Assembly: GCA_046542255.1 (NCBI GenBank)
Contig: JBKHBT010000087.1
Location: 1-14,383, forward strand
Source of the DNA: JBKHBT01 sp046542255
GTDB lineage: Bacteria; UBP14; UBA6098; JBKHBT01
DNA: 14,383 bases
Reading direction: 5' to 3'
Shown one piece after another: positions 8,314 to 14,383 of this stretch. How positions within the stretch are numbered: position 1 is the first letter of the stretch; the number at the start of each line of letters is the position of its first letter. A program made the position numbers and the translations under genes. Under the pieces are notes generated by a model that saw only the letters and a program-made list of their open reading frames with translations, searched no databases and was not told the DNA's origin.

Positions 8314-11190
8314 TTACATTTTTATCTTGATTTCGACACTAACTCGACGATTAAGAATTCTTCCTTCAGGATATTCGTTATTTCCGATTTCTCTTGTTTT
8401 GTAATATCCCTTTTCCCATATACTAATTACATAAGGCCTATCGGGTCCGTATGCTTTTGCTTTTAGGTCGATGTTCTTACTTTCAAGCCATTCCTGGAGA
8501 GCCTCATCACCAGGTAATTCGAGATATTTGACAAGATATGTGCGGAGGTTCTGAAGCTCACGTGTTGCACGTTTCTCAGAAAGTCGCATATTGACATCCT
8601 CCGAGCCTATAATATCGGTATGTCCGCCGATTATGATTTCCATAGATTCAAAAGGATCTTGGGTTTGTTCAACAATTTCTTTGGCTACATTTTCGATTCT
8701 TGCTTCAATATAATCCGATTTCGGGCTTGTGCCAGCAAAATGGAAATTAATGAGAACAAGCTCTTCCCTATGCTCCATCTTTTCAGCATCGATAGATAAT
8801 TTAGATGATTTGCTAGTTATTTCTCTACCCAAAATATCACGCAAATAAAACTCGATATAGTAATCACGCGATGGATTTGGTGGTTCTCCTTCATCCGAAC
8901 GCCAGTTCCAGTTCACCCTTTGTGGGACATCCCTTTTCCCATAATCGAGAAGACGGAATGTTTGTCCTTCATTATCGATGACTTTAACATAAAATGTGTC
9001 AACAGGAGCATCGATGGAGAGACCATCTAAGGTAATCAAATTGCCTTTTTCTTCAGCAATCCTAAAGCCTTCAGGCACATTTATTTGGCTTAGGGGCTTG
9101 TAAATCAGCGGTTCGCCTGAGTATCGAAGTTCGATAATATCCTTATCGCTTTTTGACGGCTTGAAGGCCTCAAAAATACGGTCTTCAAGAAAATATCCTA
9201 AATTATCCACTATATTTTCTTCGGCTTCTTTTATTCTGCTAAATGCAATTCTCGAATCCATTTCATGATAGGAGATTATCTCAAGCTCGACATCAGGATT
9301 TCTTCTGAGAAGCTCTGTTGAATTTCTTGCAGCTTCTTCTAATTTTCGCATTTCTGCTGCCGGCACATTTCCAGATTTAGGATCGATTTCGACTTCGACT
9401 AAAACAGGATCAGATTGCATCATGGATGTTTGGAACTCTACCCTTCTGTTCTCTTCTGATACGGGCTGCAAAGATGCTTCATGTGGTTTACGGCCTTCTT
9501 TACCTGTTGCTCGTGTTTTACCTTTATCATAGTCCTTTTTGACAATCTGGATTTGATTTGCCGATGCGCCAAAATCTACTAGTTGTTTCTTTACTGATTC
9601 GGCTCGATTTACTGCAAGTTGGTCATGGTTCAAGTCATCTTCGGTATAAATGTCATAGTATCCATATAGAAGATACTTAACATCTTTATTTTCAGATAGC
9701 CTTTGTGCCAAAGTTCTTAGCATTCTAGAGAATCTATCTGGAATTTCAGCAGAACCCCTATCAAAGTAGATCGATGGGAAAATTGGCAGTTCTTCTTTTA
9801 TAAAACTGACTTGTGAAATTTCTAAAGTATTTCTTTCAGGAGAAACTTTATCTATATTTGGTTCGGAAAAACTTGCAACTTCGAAAGAGGCTGTATTATT
9901 ATCTTCATTTGTTTCAAAGATAGTTCCACTTAATTTTGGTAATCGGCTTCCATCATCATCAACATTAATTTGGACATCGAAGAAATCACTATTGGGAGTT
10001 TTCCATGAGATTTCTGCATTAATCGTTTCTCCACCTTTGAGTCCAGGAATAGTCTTTGTTCCAATTTTTACTATCTCTTCAGTAGAGTCCCGATAGAAGG
10101 CGGTAACTTTGAAAGGCTTTACCGGATCCTTTTCTATATTTTTTACTGGTATTATAATTTTACCTGATACATTAGGGCTTAATATATCTGGAATTGTTCT
10201 GAGGCTGTCTTGAACAATTGTCAAATCATATCTTTTGGGTGGTGGGATTTTTGTACCGAGATTAACTGTTACCTTGTGAGTAATAAGCGAAATGTCTTCT
10301 TCAAATCGTGGATAAATTAATGCATAGTCGATACCTGCGCCAAAACCAGTATTTTTTTGCAAAGACACGCCACCATTTATTGTTTTTGATGTAAAACCTG
10401 CTCGAACTCCAATGGCATTATCAAAAAGCCAGCTCTCTGCGCCAATATGGTAAGTAGCATCGTCTTGAATACCAACATCGCCCAAGGGCATTTCATAATC
10501 AAAACTGGGGGTTATAATGTCCATGATATTATATGATACTCCAACTCTGGCTTTTCTTGGAATTGTACCAGCTTCCACATCTTCGAGAGAAAGATTTGGC
10601 TCATTTAGATTCGATACTCTTCCACCTAATCTAAATCTTTTGATCTTCATCAAAAAGGCGACATCAGCACCATATGTTATCTTATTGTATCCTGAAGCAA
10701 AAACCGGATCACCGGCAGGGTCTTCATCTTCTTCATCTATCCAATAAAAGCCACCAGAATTATAGTTAACTCTATATAAATTACCTACGCCAAACAAGCT
10801 AAAATAACCGCTTCTTCCCCCGATTCTAAAAACTCTGCCTCCAAAAGCAATAGAGCCAGATAGCATCTCGAAAACATCCTCGGAAAACATATTAGCACCA
10901 ACACCAAAGCTAATAGCGCCATCTTGATTTATAGGTGCATATAATAATGAAGCCTGATATAGACTTCCAAAATCAAGGCCAGAATAGTCTTTGCTATATG
11001 TCATCAAGACAGTATGTCTTTCTGATTCCAAAAGCCCTGCTGGATTAAATACCATTGAATTAGCACCTTCGCTAACAGATGTAAAAGCATTTCCCATACC
11101 AGCGGTTCGGGCAGTTTCAGAAAGTCCCCAATCCTGTGCAGTAGCTATAGAAACGATTATCAAACAATATACAAGCAAATATTTGCGCAT
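8314..11190 (-). CDS. Outer-membrane barrel-CARDB-OmpA multidomain envelope protein, first paralogue
   Basis: This 958-residue protein has the same domain order as its downstream neighbour. The signal peptide is about 1-18 (cleavage near ATAQ). The PorV/UPF0164-like barrel (about 19-315) carries GMGNAFTSVSEGANS and VFNPAGL (31-53), a close match to the PorV/PorQ signature. A CARDB-like domain (about 318-440) ends in FETNEDNNTASF. OmpA-like domain 1 is at about 466-588 (NRRVEF at 581-586). A second OmpA-like fold at about 605-670 (NPDVELEIISYHEMDS, then a helix) lacks an NRRVE end. A FlgD-type Ig domain (about 690-800) has VNWNWRSDEG. The last OmpA domain (about 810-956) has GGHTDIIGS (D859) and NRRVSVE (R948, R949). 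The ATG at 11190 follows AAAGGGGGA at about 7 nt. It lies downstream of the type-B cargo gene, a position like that of sprF after sprB. Export-partner or wall-anchor function is inferred. Confidence 0.87.
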   Translation of the reverse strand: MRKYLLVYCLIIVSIATAQDWGLSETARTAGMGNAFTSVSEGANSMVFNPAGLLESERHTVLMTYSKDYSGLDFGSLYQASLLYAPINQDGAISFGVGANMFSEDVFEMLSGSIAFGGRVFRIGGRSGYFSLFGVGNLYRVNYNSGGFYWIDEEDEDPAGDPVFASGYNKITYGADVAFLMKIKRFRLGGRVSNLNEPNLSLEDVEAGTIPRKARVGVSYNIMDIITPSFDYEMPLGDVGIQDDATYHIGAESWLFDNAIGVRAGFTSKTINGGVSLQKNTGFGAGIDYALIYPRFEEDISLITHKVTVNLGTKIPPPKRYDLTIVQDSLRTIPDILSPNVSGKIIIPVKNIEKDPVKPFKVTAFYRDSTEEIVKIGTKTIPGLKGGETINAEISWKTPNSDFFDVQINVDDDGSRLPKLSGTIFETNEDNNTASFEVASFSEPNIDKVSPERNTLEISQVSFIKEELPIFPSIYFDRGSAEIPDRFSRMLRTLAQRLSENKDVKYLLYGYYDIYTEDDLNHDQLAVNRAESVKKQLVDFGASANQIQIVKKDYDKGKTRATGKEGRKPHEASLQPVSEENRRVEFQTSMMQSDPVLVEVEIDPKSGNVPAAEMRKLEEAARNSTELLRRNPDVELEIISYHEMDSRIAFSRIKEAEENIVDNLGYFLEDRIFEAFKPSKSDKDIIELRYSGEPLIYKPLSQINVPEGFRIAEEKGNLITLDGLSIDAPVDTFYVKVIDNEGQTFRLLDYGKRDVPQRVNWNWRSDEGEPPNPSRDYYIEFYLRDILGREITSKSSKLSIDAEKMEHREELVLINFHFAGTSPKSDYIEARIENVAKEIVEQTQDPFESMEIIIGGHTDIIGSEDVNMRLSEKRATRELQNLRTYLVKYLELPGDEALQEWLESKNIDLKAKAYGPDRPYVISIWEKGYYKTREIGNNEYPEGRILNRRVSVEIKIKM

Positions 11191-11260
11191 ATTAAATCCC
11201 CCTTTGGAGTGTGTATTCTAAAGATGTCAATCATAACTTTCCAAGTAATGAAAACCAAAT

Positions 11261-11290
11261 ATAATATACTTTATAGCTTTTAAGCAACAA
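11261..11290 (-). promoter_or_regulatory. Weak candidate promoter before the first barrel-OmpA gene
   Basis: The 133-bp gap between the type-B cargo gene and the first barrel gene is very AT-rich. On the minus strand a -10-like TATTAT (11266-11261) is preceded by TTGCTT (11287-11282, 15-bp spacer) or TTGTTG (18-bp spacer), each with 3 of 6 matches. No rho-independent terminator separates the two genes, so the gap may carry an internal promoter or only a leader of about 70 nt. A perfect TTGACA (11230-11225) has no -10 at the right distance. Confidence 0.3.
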
Positions 11291-11323
11291 AGAATAATAA
11301 TTTATACCATTAAAGTTTTTTTC

Positions 11324-14300
11324 TTATCTCGCAATAACAATTGTGCCTTTGCCTTTAATTTGACCCTCTTGTTCGATCAAATACATATATAATCCGGGTG
11401 TGGCATCTTTGCCATTTAAATCCTTTCCATCCCAAATTAACTCACCCTTGCCAGCGAGAGTTTTAATCTCGCGGCCATTCATATTATAAATCTTTGCTTT
11501 ACTTTCTCTTGATGTTTTTATTATGATTTCGTCATTGTGTCCGTCGCCGTTTGGTGTGAAGATGTATTTTTCGGAAATGATCCAGCCATTGCCATCATAT
11601 ATATAGTAATATTGAAGCTCGTTTTCAATTGAATTTGGATAGCCATAGTCAGGCTCATTATCCTGAAGATTTAAAATCCTGACCTCTACACTATCACCTG
11701 GTTCAAAATTACGTTCTAAGTCCGGTATAGTAATATCAAAGCGATTGTTCTGGAATGAATAATTTCCAATAGGTATAATGACATCTTCGATTGTTATTTC
11801 AAACATTTCGCTATCGATTCCACTGTATCTATCTTCGACATCGATCGATATAAGCTCTGGAATATCTTCGATATGAGAATCTGCAGAGGGTGACAAAGAG
11901 ACGACTTCTGGAGGACTTACATCATAGGTAAAACTCCAGAAAGAACTGTTTTCATCGATTGAAAAAGTTAAATGATTCTGTCCTTCCTGCCAAAATTCTG
12001 CATCCGGCATAAAAGTAAACCTCTCTGATATTGGATCGAATATCAGCTCTTCTTCTGTTAAGGCTTCTCCATTTATCAACAGTTCCGCTGAATTAATATT
12101 ACGGCCTCTTGCATGTATCAAAACCCTTTGCCCGGGCATATGAGAAATAGAACCATCGTGGGGTTCTAGAACATCGATGAAAAATTCTGGATGCTCTATT
12201 GGATAAGATAGAACGATGTGAGCTTGATTAGGGCATAAATCAAGGCTATCAAAAATCGAGATTTCGATTTCTGCTGTATCTGTCTCGAAATCATTGATTC
12301 TAAGGGAAAGAGTATCTGCGAGCCATATGAAGTCAAAATCAGAAAGATTCGAAACAATTACTGCTGATTCTTTAGATACTCCTGATCGATCTTCGAATAG
12401 AATCTTCACACTCGTAGATTCTGGTATATCCATACCTGAATTGTGTGAAATATATTCGACCTCGGGTGCGCTTGAATCATAGAATATACTGAAGCTTATA
12501 GTATCACTGTAAATATTACTGAATCTATCTGCCAGAGCAAATACATCTACTCTATTTAAACCTTGATTGAAATCGCTGCTTTGTATTTCAAAGCTAATTA
12601 TTCCATCCGAAATCTCAAGCTCCTGCGAAGATTCCTCGCCATTTATTAATATTTGGGCAGTTTCTACTATTAAGGACTCAGGGGAGCTATATTCTATGGA
12701 GAACTCGGTAAATTCGCATCCTGTCGAAATCTCATTCTCTGGTTGGAGAGTTTCTATAACCAAAGGCTCTGGAATCGCTTCAAAGGCCAAAGAAAGCTCT
12801 GTGGTATTGGGACAGAAGTCTGCCAGGTCGCTTATGTGTAAGTTCATATTATTTGAGCTTAGATAGTTCTCAGAAGGCTGATAGATAAGTGTATCACCAT
12901 AAATAGAAATTTCTGGTGAGCTGATATCATATATTGTTCCATTTAATACCATCTCGAAAGAAGCTGCTGAAACTCCCGAAAAATTGTCGGTTATTATAGC
13001 CCTAAATTCTTTCCTGAAATCATGAGTCACAATACCATCTGAAGGAGAAATAATCTCTATGATAGGCCCTGTAAAGTCAAATTCAAATTCCCAATTGGAA
13101 TCTGAAGAGTTGCCATGGATATCAGAAGCGATCAAAGCAAGGCTAATCTCTTCGGCTTCCGGAATATGCTCTGGAGTAAAAGTCAAAATATGACCAGTTA
13201 GCGAGACTTCTGGTTCATCCATAGAGTATGTCTCGGATTGATAAAAAATTGATATCGAGCTTTCATCGATGCCATCAGGATCGATAATAGAAAAGGCAAA
13301 AGAATCAGAACAGGCCCAAATTCCATCGGTATTCGGAGTCAAAACTTCGAGAAGAGGCCCATCAAAATTCAAATTATAGGAAAAGCAACTATCGATGCTG
13401 TTTCCGCCACAGCCTTCCGCATTATCAAATATATGACAACATAGCTCAAGCTCTTCTAAACCACTAATATCCAATTCTGAAAGAGAGATATCTATATCAC
13501 CGGAGTCCAGAGTAAAGCTTCTCCCCAATGCAGGAATGGTGATCTCGGAGCGTGAATAATTAATTCCAGAATGCTCATCGGCAAATGATATATTTAATGT
13601 GGCATCTCTTTCTCTAATTTCTTCTTCTAATGGCGGAGAAACCGTAACAATTTCAGGACTTCTATTATCTATTTTAATCGATGAGCTTATATCTGGAGAA
13701 GTATTTTCGAAAATATCTTTGACACCTGTTAACACTATTTCATATTCCCCATCATCAAATGCTAAAAGATCGACTGTCAATTGCAAAGTATCTCGCATAA
13801 AAACCATAGATTCATCATCAATATCATATAATCTGGAACCAATCGAAATCTCTGCATCTTCGATATTGATTCCTTCATCATCAGAAATTTGATACTTCAA
13901 GACTATCTCATCATCACAAAGGTACATCGATGATAAAGGTTCTGGCTCTATTACTGGATAACTACATGGAGTCGATAATGTATCGAAAAAATTCTTAAGA
14001 TTATGTCCACAGAGATTGGAATTATCCATAATAGAAACATTGAATATAACATCATCACAGCCAGTTATCGGAATATCGGCAATACATACTATTGCTGTAT
14101 CGGCAATGACTTCGGGCGCTAGAGGAAAACTTCCATGAGTATTGGCCATGCTGATTTCAAGGCTGGAATAATTTAATCCGCTTTTTGGATCCTGGAGCAA
14201 AAATTTGATATCTTGATCGGGGCTTTCTATTGCTGAAGTCAAAGGTTCAATAATTGGTGCATCTCGATCGATATGACAAATCCAGTTTATCGGAGATGTC

Positions 14301-14383
14301 TCGATGCCTTCGGTAGTCTCAGCATAAACTCCAATACTAATCGAATCAACATCGATTGAACTCAATGGTATTGAAAAATTGAG
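11324..14383 (-). CDS. Large surface protein with Ig-like modules and a T9SS type-B (CHU_C-like) C-terminal domain; 5' end outside the window
   Basis: The frame is open to the window edge, so the true start lies upstream. A TTG at 14365 is only an internal codon; residues below are counted from it. The visible 1013 residues form nine beta-sandwich modules whose first strands fall at about 37, 137, 236, 336, 433, 534, 634, 726 and 818 (pattern xPxIExxxP). A C-terminal domain follows (about 926-1013) with YIFTPNGDGHNDEI, AKIYNMNGREIKTL, LIWDGKDLNGK, PGLYMYLI and the ending GTIVIAR. This matches the gliding-motility-associated, T9SS type-B sorting pattern. It is probably an extended fibre exported across the outer membrane, as SprB-type adhesins are. 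No catalytic or known ligand-binding domain is seen. The two barrel-OmpA genes follow in the same direction and are its likely functional partners. Its ligand and role (adhesion or motility) are unknown. Confidence 0.88.
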   Translation of the reverse strand, partial: LNFSIPLSSIDVDSISIGVYAETTEGIETSPINWICHIDRDAPIIEPLTSAIESPDQDIKFLLQDPKSGLNYSSLEISMANTHGSFPLAPEVIADTAIVCIADIPITGCDDVIFNVSIMDNSNLCGHNLKNFFDTLSTPCSYPVIEPEPLSSMYLCDDEIVLKYQISDDEGINIEDAEISIGSRLYDIDDESMVFMRDTLQLTVDLLAFDDGEYEIVLTGVKDIFENTSPDISSSIKIDNRSPEIVTVSPPLEEEIRERDATLNISFADEHSGINYSRSEITIPALGRSFTLDSGDIDISLSELDISGLEELELCCHIFDNAEGCGGNSIDSCFSYNLNFDGPLLEVLTPNTDGIWACSDSFAFSIIDPDGIDESSISIFYQSETYSMDEPEVSLTGHILTFTPEHIPEAEEISLALIASDIHGNSSDSNWEFEFDFTGPIIEIISPSDGIVTHDFRKEFRAIITDNFSGVSAASFEMVLNGTIYDISSPEISIYGDTLIYQPSENYLSSNNMNLHISDLADFCPNTTELSLAFEAIPEPLVIETLQPENEISTGCEFTEFSIEYSSPESLIVETAQILINGEESSQELEISDGIISFEIQSSDFNQGLNRVDVFALADRFSNIYSDTISFSIFYDSSAPEVEYISHNSGMDIPESTSVKILFEDRSGVSKESAVIVSNLSDFDFIWLADTLSLRINDFETDTAEIEISIFDSLDLCPNQAHIVLSYPIEHPEFFIDVLEPHDGSISHMPGQRVLIHARGRNINSAELLINGEALTEEELIFDPISERFTFMPDAEFWQEGQNHLTFSIDENSSFWSFTYDVSPPEVVSLSPSADSHIEDIPELISIDVEDRYSGIDSEMFEITIEDVIIPIGNYSFQNNRFDITIPDLERNFEPGDSVEVRILNLQDNEPDYGYPNSIENELQYYYIYDGNGWIISEKYIFTPNGDGHNDEIIIKTSRESKAKIYNMNGREIKTLAGKGELIWDGKDLNGKDATPGLYMYLIEQEGQIKGKGTIVIAR
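11591..14257 (-). repeat. Nine Ig-like modules in an alternating A/B pattern
   Basis: Successive modules in the surface protein are spaced 92-101 residues apart (roughly 300 bp). They alternate in type. Modules 1, 3, 5, 7 and 9 carry an S-G-(L/I/V) turn followed by S-x-x-E-(I/M/V), as in SGLNYSSLEIS and SGINYSRSEIT. Modules 2, 4, 6 and 8 lack it. Modules 1, 3, 5 and 7 end with D-x(4)-C-(G/P)-x-N-like motifs (C119, C319, C518, C711), and modules 2, 4 and 6 begin with a cysteine (C150, C352, C550). The repeats are divergent at DNA level, so this is an old array rather than a recent expansion. Confidence 0.75.

Larger units (their letters stand above)
5480..11190 (-). repeat. Tandem duplication: two paralogous barrel-OmpA genes
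   Basis: The genes at 11190-8314 and 8305-5480 encode proteins of 958 and 941 residues with the same order of domains and collinear motifs: NPAG(L/V), E(T/K)NE(D/N)NN, F(D)xxSxxIPxRF at the start of OmpA-like domain 1, VNW(N/D)WR, GHTD and NxYPEGRxxNRRV near the end. The N-terminal barrels have diverged most and the C-terminal OmpA ends least. The pair therefore looks like an old tandem duplication with specialisation of the membrane part. Confidence 0.85.

Noticed and set aside
11225..11230. Perfect TTGACA -35 box before the first barrel gene
   Set aside because: Seventeen bases downstream there is no -10-like sequence; the only TAGAAT is far too close.
12294..13892. Plus-strand reading frames opposite the surface-protein gene, and similar ones opposite purL and the barrel genes
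   Set aside because: They are low-complexity shadows of well-supported minus-strand genes, without ribosome-binding sites or recognisable domains.
14363..14365. TTG as the start codon of the large surface protein
   Set aside because: The frame stays open to the window edge with no stop codon, no signal peptide follows, and the sequence begins in mid-module; the gene is simply truncated by the window.

Overview
This AT-rich window reads almost entirely on the minus strand and looks like a chromosomal segment of a Gram-negative bacterium of the Fibrobacteres-Chlorobi-Bacteroidetes (FCB) type, or of a related uncultured lineage. The case rests on three things. Two proteins end in C-terminal domains that resemble type IX secretion system (T9SS) sorting domains, one of type A and one of type B. 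Two large envelope proteins begin with PorV/PorP-like outer-membrane barrels. Secreted fibres built of many immunoglobulin-like modules are typical of that group. The phylum itself cannot be fixed from this sequence.

In transcription order (right to left) the layout is as follows. (1) 14383-11324: the 3' part of a very long surface protein with nine roughly 100-residue beta-sandwich modules and a type-B (CHU_C-like) C-terminal domain; its 5' end lies outside the window. (2) 11190-8314 and (3) 8305-5480: two tandem paralogues, 8 bp apart, each with a signal peptide, an outer-membrane barrel, a CARDB domain, an OmpA-like domain, a degenerate OmpA-like fold, a FlgD-type Ig domain and a canonical OmpA C-terminal domain. 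(4) 5423-3201: purL, encoding FGAM synthase. (5) 3199-1388: a secreted protein with four carboxypeptidase-regulatory-like modules and a type-A C-terminal domain; it starts 1 nt after purL ends and is followed by a clear intrinsic terminator at 1342-1367. (6) A largely empty stretch of about 640 bp. (7) 750-235: a YfcE/MJ0936-type phosphodiesterase with its own likely promoter. (8) 54-1: a tRNA-Arg(UCU) cut by the window edge.

The most interesting unit is genes 1-3. In gliding Bacteroidetes, large type-B cargo such as SprB is encoded next to a dedicated PorP/SprF-like outer-membrane barrel. Here the type-B cargo gene is followed by two barrel proteins fused directly to peptidoglycan-binding OmpA domains. 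This suggests a one-polypeptide version of a cargo-specific outer-membrane partner plus cell-wall anchor. That reading is inference; the domain order is visible in the sequence. The purine gene purL sits between this unit and another secreted protein, apparently in the same transcription direction and translationally coupled to the latter.
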